A DNA stretch of 64,000 bases, taken from NCBI RefSeq assembly GCF_004151105.1, contig NZ_PHRF01000027.1, positions 113,008-177,007 of the forward strand, in the 5' to 3' direction. The notes beneath the pieces are model-generated. The model did not search any database. It was not told the DNA's origin and worked only from the letters and a program-made list of their open reading frames with translations. The stretch is from Streptomyces sp. L-9-10. Lineage in GTDB: Bacteria > Actinomycetota > Actinomycetes > Streptomycetales > Streptomycetaceae. Made by a program: the position numbers and the translations under genes. This document shows, piece by piece, positions 9,204 through 17,712 of the stretch; within the stretch, counting starts at the first letter, position 1, and every line of letters starts with the position of its first letter.

Positions 9204-9305
9204 ATGATCAAGTCGCATGGCCGTGGTGGGACTGGGATACCCGGCCGACGGACACCCTCGCACCTGGCAGTCGTACCGGCGCCGCGCCGCCCCCACTCCC
9301 CGTGA
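9204..9305 (+). CDS. Possible 33-residue leader peptide ahead of the conservon
   Basis: A short frame opens with MIKSHGRGGTGIPGRRTP and ends 54 bp before cvnA. It is Arg/Pro/His-rich with no recognised domain. A weak GAGG lies ~8 nt upstream. It could be a translated leader or chance coding. I include it because it fills the promoter-proximal part of the conservon transcript. Confidence is low. Confidence 0.25.
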   Translation: MIKSHGRGGTGIPGRRTPSHLAVVPAPRRPHSP

Positions 9306-9359
9306 CCACTGCCGGGTGAATTCTCCGCACCACATTCTCAGCCAACTCGAAGGTTCTCC

Positions 9360-11078
9360 ATGGCACGTTCCCCCGCGCCCTCTCCCCCGACCCGCAGGTC
9401 GCCGTGGCTTTGGTCGACGACTCTGGTGGCCGCCCTCGCCTCCTTCGCTGTCGCGATCGTGCCCATAACGCGCCTCGGCGCCGGCCCGACCACGGCCTAC
9501 GGCGTGGTCGCGCTGCTGGTCTTCGTCTCCCTGTCGGTGCTGCGCGGGCAGCACCGGCGCGCCGAGTCCGATGTGGTCCGCTACTGCGACGAGACACGGG
9601 AGCGGGAGGCGGAAACGGCCCGTCGCGACACCCGCTGGCGCTCCCATGTCCAGCACCAGTCCGAGCTGGTACGGGAGGAGGTCGAGCATCTCGTCAAGGA
9701 GAGGCTGCCCGCCGCGCTCGCCAGGACCGAGATCCCCGGACCGCTGCACGGCGCCGAACGGCTGGGCGAAGGGGTCACCGACTGGTTCGGCAGGCTGCTG
9801 GCCGAGGTCGCCGAGGCGGTGGACCACCGCGAGGAGTCGCAGCGGCTCGCGCTGGCCGAGCTGGCCAGCCGGGTACAGACCTCGGCACACCGGATCCAGG
9901 CCGCGGTGACGGGGCTGGCGGACCGCTATCCCGGTGACGCCGATCTGCTGGAGACCACCATGCAGGTGGATCACGCGGCGACCCAGCAGGCCCGGCACGC
10001 GCAGAGCCTCAAGGTGCTCTGCGGCGAGTGGCCGGGGCAGCAGTGGCAGAAGCCGCTGGCGATGGTGGATGTGGTCAGGGCCGCGTCCGGACGGATCGTG
10101 GCGTACAAGCGCGTCGAGGTCACCGGCGACCCGGACGTCGGGGTCACACCGTCGGTGGTCGAACCGCTGATCCATCTGCTGGCGGAACTGCTCGCCAACG
10201 CCACGGAGTACTCACCGCCGCGGACGGGTGTGCCCGTGACCGTGCGTACGGTGCAGCGCGGCGCGGTCATCGAGGTGGACGACGGCGGTCTCGGCATGGA
10301 CGAGTACCGGCTGACCGAGGCGCGCGAGATCGTCTCCGGCTGCCGGCTGCTCGGGGTCGGCGAGGTCGGTGAGATCCCGCAGACCGGCTTCGCGGTCGTG
10401 GGCCGGTTCGCCGACCGGCACGGCTTCCAGGTCGACCTGGGCCCTTCGCCGTACGGCGGGGTCCGCGCCGTGGTGCTGGTGCCCACGGGGGTACTGGAGA
10501 CCCTCGCCCCCGCCGGTACCACGGCAAAGCCCGTCCCTCCCGTACCCCAGGTACCCCACGTGCCCCAGCCCACCTCAGCGCCCGACGTGAGCGGCACCCC
10601 GCCGGAGCGGCCCGCCGCCGACCGGCCGGCCGTGGCTCGGCCGGCCTTCCCCGAAGCCGCCGCTCCCGGGACCGCCGCTGCTGAAGCCACCGCTCCAGAG
10701 GCCGCGACCGAGCCGGTCGCATCCCGGCCCGCCACCCCCGAACCCGCCCCCGGAAGCGCCGCGCCGGCGCCGGACGTGTCGGTGCCCGCCGCACGCGACG
10801 CGACGGGCCGGGACATGCCGATGTCCGGCGCGCCGGCCCTCCCGTCGCGGAACGGCCGCCGGCTCCCCCAGCGCCGTTCACGTCGCGACGAGTACGCGCC
10901 CGCGGTGGAGGCGGCCCCCACCGCCCTCACACCTCCGGGCACACCGGAACAGGCCGGTGACTGGATGGAGCAGTTCTTCGAGGGCGGCCGGTCCATCCCG
11001 ACCTCCGGCTCCGTCCCGTACGAGGGCCAGGACGGCTCTTCCTCCCCCACCCCCGATTCACCGGAAGGACTGACGTGA
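9360..11078 (+). CDS. cvnA: CvnA: conservon sensor histidine kinase-like ATPase
   Basis: The first gene of a conservon, the actinobacterial membrane-associated system resembling eukaryotic G-protein-coupled signalling. The 572-residue protein has two N-terminal transmembrane helices (about residues 17-62) and a coiled, charged linker. A GHKL-type ATPase domain follows, with an N-box-like HLLAELLANATEYSPP (~265) and G-box VDDGGLGMD (~300). The C-terminal third (~380-572) is Pro/Ala-rich and low in complexity. The phosphoacceptor region contains VDHAATQQARHAQSL, where typical histidine kinases have the phospho-His helix. The ATG at 9360 follows GAAGG. It overlaps cvnB by 4 bp. Confidence 0.93.
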   Translation: MARSPAPSPPTRRSPWLWSTTLVAALASFAVAIVPITRLGAGPTTAYGVVALLVFVSLSVLRGQHRRAESDVVRYCDETREREAETARRDTRWRSHVQHQSELVREEVEHLVKERLPAALARTEIPGPLHGAERLGEGVTDWFGRLLAEVAEAVDHREESQRLALAELASRVQTSAHRIQAAVTGLADRYPGDADLLETTMQVDHAATQQARHAQSLKVLCGEWPGQQWQKPLAMVDVVRAASGRIVAYKRVEVTGDPDVGVTPSVVEPLIHLLAELLANATEYSPPRTGVPVTVRTVQRGAVIEVDDGGLGMDEYRLTEAREIVSGCRLLGVGEVGEIPQTGFAVVGRFADRHGFQVDLGPSPYGGVRAVVLVPTGVLETLAPAGTTAKPVPPVPQVPHVPQPTSAPDVSGTPPERPAADRPAVARPAFPEAAAPGTAAAEATAPEAATEPVASRPATPEPAPGSAAPAPDVSVPAARDATGRDMPMSGAPALPSRNGRRLPQRRSRRDEYAPAVEAAPTALTPPGTPEQAGDWMEQFFEGGRSIPTSGSVPYEGQDGSSSPTPDSPEGLT

Positions 11079-11491
11079 GCATGAGTTACGTGGAGAACCC
11101 GGAGCAGCGAGGCTGGATGATCGCCGAGGTCGCCGCGGTTCCCGGGGTGCGTGAGGTGATCGTCTTCAGCGCCGACGGACTGCTGCTTGCCAGCTCCGAG
11201 GGGATGAACCGGGACTCCGCCGACCGGCTGTCGGCGAACTGCTCGGGTCTCCAGTCCCTGGCCCGCAGCCTGGGCCGGGAGTTCGGTGAGGAGGGCGGGG
11301 CCGTCCATCAGCAGATGGTGGAGTTCAACGGCGGGTTCCTGTTCATGCGCAGCGCCAACGGGGCCCATCTCGCCGTGGTGACGGGCCCCGTGGTGGACCC
11401 GAAGCTGGTCGCCCGTCAGATGCAGGCGCAGGTCATGAAGATCGGCGCCGGCAATCTGAGCAGCCCGCCGCGACAGGAGTCCGCGCGGTGA
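11075..11491 (+). CDS. cvnB: CvnB: roadblock/LC7-domain protein
   Basis: A 138-residue roadblock/LC7 domain protein, the family that acts as GTPase-activating or scaffold partner of MglA-like small GTPases. The core reads VREVIVFSADGLLLASS followed by a helix and FLFMRSANGAHLAVV. The start is the GTG at 11075, which overlaps the cvnA stop (GTGA) and lies 5 nt from GGAAGGA. An ATG at 11081 is an alternative. Translational coupling with cvnA and cvnC is evident. Confidence 0.93.
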   Translation: MSMSYVENPEQRGWMIAEVAAVPGVREVIVFSADGLLLASSEGMNRDSADRLSANCSGLQSLARSLGREFGEEGGAVHQQMVEFNGGFLFMRSANGAHLAVVTGPVVDPKLVARQMQAQVMKIGAGNLSSPPRQESAR

Positions 11492-11853
11492 GTGAACCGG
11501 ACGGTGAGTACTCGGCCAGTGCGTTACGTCCCTATGTGATTACCAAGGGACGCTCCAGGCCCTCCCGTAACACCATAGGAGTCGAGACCCTCCTCATCGC
11601 CGTCGATCCCCCGCGCGACGTTCCGGTCTCCGCGACGCGGGAGGAGCGCGCGCTCGTGCGGATGTGCGAGCGCCTGCTGTCGCTGGTGGAGGCCGCCGCC
11701 CATCTCGAACTGCCGGTGAGTCTGGTGAAGGTGCTGGCATCCGATCTCGTCGACAGTGGCCATCTGTCCGCGCGCTCCGGCGTTCCGCAGGCCGTTCTGC
11801 CCGACTCGCAACTGCTTCAGGAGGTACTGGATGGTCTCCGTCGGCTCCGCTGA
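11488..11853 (+). CDS. cvnC: CvnC: DUF742 protein with a TTA codon
   Basis: A 121-residue DUF742 protein, the third conservon component, with a winged-helix-like fold thought to bridge CvnB and the GTPase. The N-terminal SALRPYVITKGRS and the VSLVKVLASDLVDSGHL core fit the family. The GTG at 11488 overlaps the cvnB stop and follows AGGAG. Codon 13 (11524-11526, Leu) is TTA, the rarest Streptomyces codon, read by the bldA tRNA. Translation of this gene, and perhaps of the coupled cvnD, may therefore be growth-phase dependent. That consequence is inference; the codon is directly visible. Confidence 0.92.
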   Translation: MSEPDGEYSASALRPYVITKGRSRPSRNTIGVETLLIAVDPPRDVPVSATREERALVRMCERLLSLVEAAAHLELPVSLVKVLASDLVDSGHLSARSGVPQAVLPDSQLLQEVLDGLRRLR

Positions 11854-12439
11854 CCGCTATTTGCCCGACACGGTCCAGCAGGCCGTCAAGATTCTCGTGG
11901 TGGGCGCCTTCGGTGTCGGGAAGACCACCCTGGTCGGCTCGGTCAGCGAGATCTCACCGCTGCGCACGGAGGAGGTGATGACCGAGGCGAGTGTCGGCGT
12001 GGACGATCTGGCCGGCATGAGCACCAAGACCACCACGACGGTCGCCATGGACTTCGGCCGGATCACCCTCAACTCCTGGCTGGTCCTCTATCTGTTCGGC
12101 ACCCCGGGACAGCGGCGGTTCTGGGATCTGTGGGACGGCCTCGCCGAGGGCGCACTCGGCGTGCTCGTCATCGTCGACACCAGGCGGCTTGAGGACAGCT
12201 TCGACGTTCTGGAGCAACTGGAGCTCCGGGGGCTGCCGTTCGCGGTGGCGGTCAACCAGTTCCCGGACAGCGAGGAGTACGGGGTGGAGGAACTGCGCGG
12301 CGCGCTCGACCTGTTGCCGGAGACTCCCGTGGTGATGTGCGACGCGCGGGAGCGTGCCGCGTCGGTGGACGCGCTGATCAGCCTGGTCGAATACGTGTCG
12401 AGCGTCGGTACGGTACGTACCAAGGAGACCGCGTCATGA
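11831..12439 (+). CDS. cvnD: CvnD: conservon ATP/GTP-binding small GTPase
   Basis: A 202-residue MglA/Ras-like GTPase, the switch protein of the conservon. It has a P-loop GAFGVGKTT (~residues 25-33), a switch II LFGTPGQRRFW (~80), and a guanine-specificity loop AVNQF where classical GTPases have NKxD. The ATG at 11831 lies 6 nt after AGGAGG and within the end of cvnC (23-bp overlap), giving a protein of normal length for CvnD. The stop overlaps the start of the damaged cvnE (ATGA). Confidence 0.93.
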   Translation: MVSVGSADRYLPDTVQQAVKILVVGAFGVGKTTLVGSVSEISPLRTEEVMTEASVGVDDLAGMSTKTTTTVAMDFGRITLNSWLVLYLFGTPGQRRFWDLWDGLAEGALGVLVIVDTRRLEDSFDVLEQLELRGLPFAVAVNQFPDSEEYGVEELRGALDLLPETPVVMCDARERAASVDALISLVEYVSSVGTVRTKETAS

Positions 12440-13305
12440 ACCGCTCCTCCCCGCCCGCTCCGCCCCCGGCGCTCTCCCCGCGAGGTCTACCGCGGGCTGC
12501 GTGAGCGGTACGGCAATGTCGCCCGCGTCGAACTGGAACCGGGCGTACCCGGCTGGCTCGTCATGGGCTACCGGGAGTTGCTGACCATCACCCGTCAGGA
12601 GCAGGTCTTCTCCCGCGACGCCCGCGACTGGCGCGATCTCACGAAGGAGGTCGTCTCACCGCGCTCCGGGCTGCTGCCGATGATGGCCCGGCGCCCCGAT
12701 GTGACAGGGGCCGACGGCCCCGAACACCGCAGGCTGCGAAAGCCGCTGGACGACGGTGTGGCGCGGATCGACCAGCGCAGGGCACGGCTCCAGGTCGAAG
12801 CGCTGTGCACGGAACTGATCGAGGGGTTCTCCCGGCGGGGCCGGGCCGATCTGGTGGACGAGTACGCCACGGTCGTGCCCTCGCTCTCCCTCGCCTCCCT
12901 GCTCGGACTGGGCGGCGAGGAGGGCCGGGAACTGCTGCGGGCGCCCACTACGCTGTCCGCCGACAGCACCGACGCCGCGCACGACGGCGACCGCCCCGAC
13001 GACACCGCCGGGGAACCCGGCAACCGCGCCCACCTCGCCTTCTCCGCGGCCCCCACGTCTGCCCCGCGCAGGTACCCGCACGACTGATCACCCGAACCGC
13101 CGTCACCACGGCCTTCCATCTGCTGCCCGACATGAGACTCGCCGTCCCCGCCGATCAGGTGGCCTGGCGCCGGTCCCCCTGGACGCGTATCCCGGTCTCC
13201 CTCCCCGTGGAGTTCTCCGCGGCCGGGACCCGGCCGCGGAGAGGACCGTCCTCCCACAGGACCGTCGCCGACAGGACCGTCGCCGACAGGACCGTCAGGA
13301 CTTAG
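12436..13305 (+). pseudogene. cvnE: Decayed cytochrome P450 (cvnE remnant)
   Basis: The start codon overlaps the cvnD stop, as for an intact fifth conservon gene, but the P450 is broken at least three times. The first frame stops after ~22 residues. The family sequence EVYRGLRERYGNVARVELEP resumes in another frame from about 12485 and runs through RPDVTGADGPEHRRLRKPLD. After SADSTDAAHDGDRP the I-helix, the ExxR motif and the meander (roughly 130-170 residues) are missing. It rejoins at EPGNRAHLAFSA just before the heme loop. There a one-base loss moves the remainder GPHVCPAQVPARLITRTAV, with the heme-ligand Cys, into yet another frame. Without I-helix and ExxR it cannot be a working P450. Confidence 0.85.
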
Positions 13306-13523
13306 GGTCTTTCGTTTGGATCAGGCCGGATCAGGGAGCGGGGCTGGTGGAGGGGGTCCCTCCCGTGCCGTTCAGGCTACGGGGGAGGATCGCAAGGCGG
13401 AGGAGGGAGCCATGGCGGAGCCCTGGTGACCGACGACAACGCGGCGAGGCGCGGCCCGCCGCGGCAGCGGCTGATGTCACCGCGGGCACGCGAGCCCGGC
13501 ATGATCCAAACGAGAGGCCTTAG
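13302..13523. mobile_element. MITE-like element with ~20-bp inverted terminal repeats
   Basis: A ~220-bp segment bounded by near-matching inverted ends: tagggtctttcgtttggatc at the left, and the complement of gatccaaacgagaggcctta at the right. It carries no transposase and internal GC-rich short inverted repeats. CTTA occurs at both outer boundaries and may be a short target duplication. It sits immediately after the cvnE pseudogene. The non-autonomous transposon interpretation is inferred from structure; no parent IS is in the window. Confidence 0.65.
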
Positions 13524-13572
13524 GGCCGGGCCGGCGGATACCGGCCGCCTCAGCGCGGCCGGTGCGCCTCCG

Positions 13573-14388
13573 TCACAGCCGGCCCGCCTCGACGATCCGC
13601 CGGAGGAAGCGCCTCGTACGCTCCTGCCCCGGATCCCCGAACACCTGCTGGGGCGTACCGCGCTCCAGCACCACCCCGTTGTCCAGGAAGCACACCTGGT
13701 CCGCCACCTCACGGGCGAAGCCCATCTCGTGGGTGGCCAGGACCATCGTCATCCCGTCGCCCTTCAGATCGCGTACGACCGAGAGCACCTCGCCGACGAG
13801 TTCGGGGTCGAGCGCCGCGGTGATCTCGTCCAGGAGCAGCAGCCGCGGCCGTACCGCGAGCGCGCGTACGATCGCCGCGCGCTGCTGCTGACCACCGCTG
13901 AGCCGGTCCGGGTACTCCCCCGCCTTGTCCCCGAGGCCGAGCCGTACCAGCAGTTCGCGCGCCCGCGACTCCGCCTCCTCGCGGGGGACGCCGAGCACCC
14001 GGCGCGGCGCGAGCGTGATGTTCTGGAGGACCGTCATGTGCGGGAAGAGGTTGTACGACTGGAACACCACCCCGATACGGCGACGCACCGCGTCCGGGTC
14101 GGTCCGCGGGTCGGTGATCTCCTCGCCGTCGAGGAAGATCGCGCCGTCGTCGATCTCCTCCAGCAGATTGGCGCACCTCAGGAGGGTCGACTTGCCGGAT
14201 CCCGAGGCGCCGATCAGCGCGGTGACGGTGTGCGGGGCGACATCGAGACTGACGTCGCGCAGGACGACCCGGTCCCGCCCGAAGGTCTTGCGTACGGAGT
14301 CCAGTCGCAGCACCGGGGCATCACCGTCGCCCGGCGCGCGAGCGGGCTCCGTACCGGCGGCCTCCGTACGGGTGTCATCGGCCGTCAT
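13573..14388 (-). CDS. Polar amino-acid-type ABC importer, ATP-binding subunit
   Basis: A 271-residue ATPase that powers uptake at the cytoplasmic face of the membrane. It has Walker A GASGSGKST (~residues 64-72), Q-loop FQSYNLFPHMTV, ABC signature LSGGQQQRAAIVRAL, Walker B LLLLDEITAALDP and H-loop ATHEMGFA. These are typical of the GlnQ/HisP branch. It usually reads EPTSALDP, and the substitution to EITAALDP is common in actinobacteria. The ATG at 14388 overlaps the stop of the permease gene (ATGA), so the two are translationally coupled. This is the last gene of a three-gene unit and is followed by the MITE-like element. Confidence 0.93.
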   Translation of the reverse strand: MTADDTRTEAAGTEPARAPGDGDAPVLRLDSVRKTFGRDRVVLRDVSLDVAPHTVTALIGASGSGKSTLLRCANLLEEIDDGAIFLDGEEITDPRTDPDAVRRRIGVVFQSYNLFPHMTVLQNITLAPRRVLGVPREEAESRARELLVRLGLGDKAGEYPDRLSGGQQQRAAIVRALAVRPRLLLLDEITAALDPELVGEVLSVVRDLKGDGMTMVLATHEMGFAREVADQVCFLDNGVVLERGTPQQVFGDPGQERTRRFLRRIVEAGRL

Positions 14389-15314
14389 ACGGTTCCTCCC
14401 TGGGCGCGTCGGCGGTCCATCCGGGCCGTGACCCAGTCCGTGAAGCGGGTCATCGGGATCGTCAGCGCGACGAAGACCAGGCCCGCGACCACATACGGCG
14501 TGTAGTTGAAGTACTTCCCGGCGATGATCTGCGCCGCGTACACGGCGTCCACGGCACCGGCGATCGACACGAGACCGGTGTCCTTCTGCAGCGACACCAG
14601 GTCGTTGAGCAGCGGCGGCACGACGCGCCGTACGGCCTGCGGAAGCACGACGTACCGCAGCGTCTTGGCGCTGGACAGCCCCAGCGAACGGGCCGCCGCC
14701 CGCTGGGAGGGGTGTACGGACTCGATGCCCGCCCGGAAGACCTCGGCGACATACGCGGAGTACGTCAGCACCAGCGCCGTCCCGCCCAGCAGCACGGGGT
14801 CCGTGGTGACGCCCTCCAGCCGCAGCGCCGGGACCCCGAAGACGACCATCAGCAGGCAGATGATCAGCGGCAGCCCGCGGAAGAAGTCGGTGTACGCGGT
14901 GGCCAGGGCGCGCACGGGGAAGAAGACCGGGCCGCGCAGGGTGCGGGCGACGGCCAGCAGCAGCCCGAGCAGCAGGACGCACACCCCGCAGACCGCCAGC
15001 AGCCGCAGATTGAGCAGCAGTCCGTCGAGGACCTTCGGCAGGGCCATCCGCGCGTACTCGGCGCTGAAGAAGGTCTCGCGGGTGCGCTGCCAGCCGGGCG
15101 AGCCGGTGATCACGAGGAACAGGACCACACCCGTCACCAGCGTGGAGAGCGCGGCGACGGCGGTGGCCCGGCGGGCACGGGCGCGTTTGTACCGCTCGCG
15201 CGCGATCCGCCGCGCCGAGGGCGTGTAGGTGTCCTCGCCCCCGGCGCCGGGCCGGCCCTCGTCCTCGCCCTCTCCTTCGCCCTTCGTCGGCCGGACGGTG
15301 TTCGAGGAGGTCAC
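14385..15314 (-). CDS. Polar amino-acid-type ABC importer, permease subunit
   Basis: A 309-residue inner-membrane permease of the His/Glu/Gln/Arg/opine family. A ~45-residue charged cytoplasmic tail rich in Glu/Gly/Arg is followed by about five to six helices. The EAA loop with the family core reads SQRAAARSLGLSSAKTLRYV (~residues 200-219). It begins with GTG at 15314, overlapping the stop of the binding-protein gene. Its own stop overlaps the ATPase start. Order and overlaps indicate one polycistronic mRNA. Confidence 0.93.
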   Translation of the reverse strand: MTSSNTVRPTKGEGEGEDEGRPGAGGEDTYTPSARRIARERYKRARARRATAVAALSTLVTGVVLFLVITGSPGWQRTRETFFSAEYARMALPKVLDGLLLNLRLLAVCGVCVLLLGLLLAVARTLRGPVFFPVRALATAYTDFFRGLPLIICLLMVVFGVPALRLEGVTTDPVLLGGTALVLTYSAYVAEVFRAGIESVHPSQRAAARSLGLSSAKTLRYVVLPQAVRRVVPPLLNDLVSLQKDTGLVSIAGAVDAVYAAQIIAGKYFNYTPYVVAGLVFVALTIPMTRFTDWVTARMDRRRAQGGTV

Positions 15315-16192
15315 TTGAGCACCGGGGCGTTCACGGCGTCGGCGAGCCACTGCTTCTCCAGCGCGGCGAGCGTGCCGTCCGCCCGCAGTCCGTCGACGGC
15401 CCGCGTGACGCAGGACGTGAGTGCGCTGCCCTTGTCGAGGACGAGTCCGAACCGCTCCGCCACACCGGCCGAGTCCGCGAACTGGCCGACCACCTTCGCG
15501 TCCGGCACCTCCGCCCCGGTGATGTAGAAGGCCGTCGGCAGATCGACGACGATCGCGTCGACCTGGCCGTTGCGCAGCGCCGACTTGGCGAAGTCGTTCT
15601 TCTGGAAGACGGCGGGCTGCCGCGTCGGCTTGATGATCTGATTGATCGTGTCGAGGCTCGTGGTGCCGACCTGCGCGCCGAGCTTGGCGTCCTTGAGGCC
15701 GGCCGCGGTCGTCGCCTTGGCGTACGGGGAGTCCTTCAGCGCGATGACGGCCTGCCGTACGTCGTAGTAGCCCGAGGAGAAGTCGACGGCCTTCTTGCGC
15801 TCGTCGCTGATGGAGACCTGGTTGATGTCGAAGTCGAAGTTCTTCTCGCCCGGTGCGAACGAGTTGTTGAACGGCACGGTCTGCCAGACGACCTGGTTCT
15901 TCTCGTACCCGAGGGCCTTGGCCACGGCGTAGGTCACCGCCGACTCGAAGCCCTTGCCGCTCGCCGGGTCGTCGTCCTGGAACCAGGGCGCGTAGGCCGG
16001 CTTGTCCGTACCCACCGTCAGCTTCCCCTTCGCTCGCGTGGCCAGTGCGCCCGGGTCGCAGGCGGACGCGGAGGACCCGGAGGACGACGCGTCGGCCCCG
16101 GTCGAGGTGTCCTGCGGGGCGCAGGCCGTGGCGGCGGCGATGACAAGGAGGGCGGGAAGCGCGGGGAGAAGGCTTCGGGCGGTGAGGTGCAT
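15311..16192 (-). CDS. ABC importer substrate-binding lipoprotein (family 3)
   Basis: A 293-residue extracellular solute-binding protein. The N-terminus MHLTARSLLPALPALLVIAA ends in a lipobox-like ATAC, so Cys27 is probably lipidated and the protein membrane-anchored. The family-3 core is visible: KLTVGTDKPAYAPWF, GFESAVTYAVAKALGY, DFDINQVSISDERKKAVDFS (the two-lobe binding region) and VGTTSLDTINQI. The ligand is probably a polar amino acid or related compound but cannot be named. The ATG at 16192 gives a normal signal peptide. No strong ribosome site precedes it, so the leader may be short. It is the first gene of the transporter operon. Confidence 0.92.
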   Translation of the reverse strand: MHLTARSLLPALPALLVIAAATACAPQDTSTGADASSSGSSASACDPGALATRAKGKLTVGTDKPAYAPWFQDDDPASGKGFESAVTYAVAKALGYEKNQVVWQTVPFNNSFAPGEKNFDFDINQVSISDERKKAVDFSSGYYDVRQAVIALKDSPYAKATTAAGLKDAKLGAQVGTTSLDTINQIIKPTRQPAVFQKNDFAKSALRNGQVDAIVVDLPTAFYITGAEVPDAKVVGQFADSAGVAERFGLVLDKGSALTSCVTRAVDGLRADGTLAALEKQWLADAVNAPVLK

Positions 16193-16378
16193 GGCGGGAG
16201 AGTGGCACCGCGCGGGGGGCTCTGTCGAGATCAGGGCATTGCGATCGCATGAATTCCGCCGGTGGGCGGGCCCGTGTGGCCGGGATCCGCCCCTCACACT
16301 CTCGGTGCCGCGCCGCACGCCACCGCGCCCCGGCCGGCTCGTGCCGCACGCCGGGAGCTCACGCGGCCCACTCGGCCC

Positions 16379-16424
16379 ACACACCACCCACACCACGCAC
16401 ACCACGCACACCACGCACACCACA
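16379..16424. repeat. Short tandem 9-bp repeat (cacaccacg-type)
   Basis: About five units of a cacaccacg-like 9-mer lie in the divergent intergenic region between the binding-protein gene and the esterase gene. Copy number of such runs often varies between strains. Confidence 0.7.
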
Positions 16425-16552
16425 GGCAGCCCGCACGGTACCCGCCGTCCGGCGGATGGTGTCCGCCGTCCGGCACCCCCGGCGGGCCCGGGTCCGGAGG
16501 CAGGATGGCCGCACCGGTCACAGGGGCGTGACCGCGACCCAGGGAGGTACCG

Positions 16553-17566
16553 ATGAACGCCACTCCGTCCCCCGGTGTACGGGCCGGCCGGCCCGGTCCG
16601 CCACCGCCGCCGCCGTTCGATCCGGAACTCGCCGCGGCGCTCGGCGTCATCGGTGAGCGCTTGGGCACCGTGCTGAACCTCGATGACATCCCCGCCATGC
16701 GCGGGACCGGGATCATCGACCGGCTCTCGGACGACGACCTGCGGCAGGACGGCGCGTTCGAGATCGAGGAGCGGGCGGTACCGGGCCCGCCGGGCGAGCC
16801 GGACATCTCCCTGCTGATCGCGCGGCCGACGGGGGCCGGCACGCCGCTGCCCGCGCTGTACAACATCCACGGCGGCGGGATGATCCTCGGCGACAACAGG
16901 TCGGGCATCCAGCCCTTCCTCGACCTGGCACGGGAACTCAACCTGGTGATCGTCTCGGTGGAGTACCGGCTGGCCCCCGAACATCCGCACCCGGCGCCGG
17001 TGGAGGACGCCTACGCGGGGCTTGTCTGGACCGCCGGCCACGCCGGTGAACTCGGCATCGACCCCGGCCGGATCATCGTCGCCGGCGGCAGCGCGGGCGG
17101 TGGCCTGGCCGCCGCCGTCGCACTGCTGGCACGCGACAGGGGCGGCCCCGCGCTGGCCGGGCAGATGCTGATGTGCCCGATGCTCGACGACCGTAACGAC
17201 ACCGTCTCCAGCCACCAGATGGCCGGCCTCGGGATCTGGGACAGGGCGGCGAACCACACGGGATGGACCGCGCTTCTCGGGGACCGGCGCGGCGGCCCCG
17301 ATGTCTCCCCGTACGCCGCGCCCGCCCGTGCCGAGGATCTGTCGGGGCTGCCCCCTGCGTTCATCGACGTCGGTTCCGCGGAGACCTTCCGGGACGAGGA
17401 CGTCACGTACGCCGGCCGGCTGTGGCAGGCCGGCGGCCGGGCCGAGCTGCATGTGTGGCCCGGCGGCTTCCACGGGTTCGAGAGCCTGGCGCCGCAGGCG
17501 GCGATCTCCCAGGACGCGCGGAACGCGCAGCTGACATGGCTGCGCAGACTGCTCGCCGCCGGCTGA
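16553..17566 (+). CDS. Alpha/beta hydrolase, hormone-sensitive-lipase family
   Basis: A 337-residue carboxylesterase or lipase of family IV. The oxyanion-hole motif HGGG (~residue 105), nucleophile elbow GGSAGGG (Ser ~180), acid loop DVGSAETFRDED (~275) and catalytic His in GGFHGFE (~305) give a complete triad. The first ~22 residues are a Pro/Gly-rich extension with seven consecutive prolines. There is no signal peptide. The ATG at 16553 follows GGGAGGT. It may act on short-chain esters; the substrate is unknown. It is transcribed away from the ABC importer. Confidence 0.9.
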   Translation: MNATPSPGVRAGRPGPPPPPPFDPELAAALGVIGERLGTVLNLDDIPAMRGTGIIDRLSDDDLRQDGAFEIEERAVPGPPGEPDISLLIARPTGAGTPLPALYNIHGGGMILGDNRSGIQPFLDLARELNLVIVSVEYRLAPEHPHPAPVEDAYAGLVWTAGHAGELGIDPGRIIVAGGSAGGGLAAAVALLARDRGGPALAGQMLMCPMLDDRNDTVSSHQMAGLGIWDRAANHTGWTALLGDRRGGPDVSPYAAPARAEDLSGLPPAFIDVGSAETFRDEDVTYAGRLWQAGGRAELHVWPGGFHGFESLAPQAAISQDARNAQLTWLRRLLAAG

Positions 17567-17712
17567 CGGGGCGCACCCGCGGCCGGACCTGGAGCCGGTC
17601 GCGCGACCGGACCACGTCAGGACCGGCCGATGGGAAAGCGAACGGACCGTGATCTTCCGGAAAGAGCCCGGGAGTGGTTGGCACCGGCCGTTCGGAGAAG
17701 CAGGATGAGGGT

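Noticed and set aside
13426..14505. Long plus-strand frame opposite the ABC ATPase gene
   Set aside because: It is a shadow frame: the minus strand encodes a clear ATPase with all motifs.
16294..16941. Minus-strand open frame over the esterase start
   Set aside because: Low-complexity composition from the opposite strand of the esterase gene and of the 9-bp repeat.
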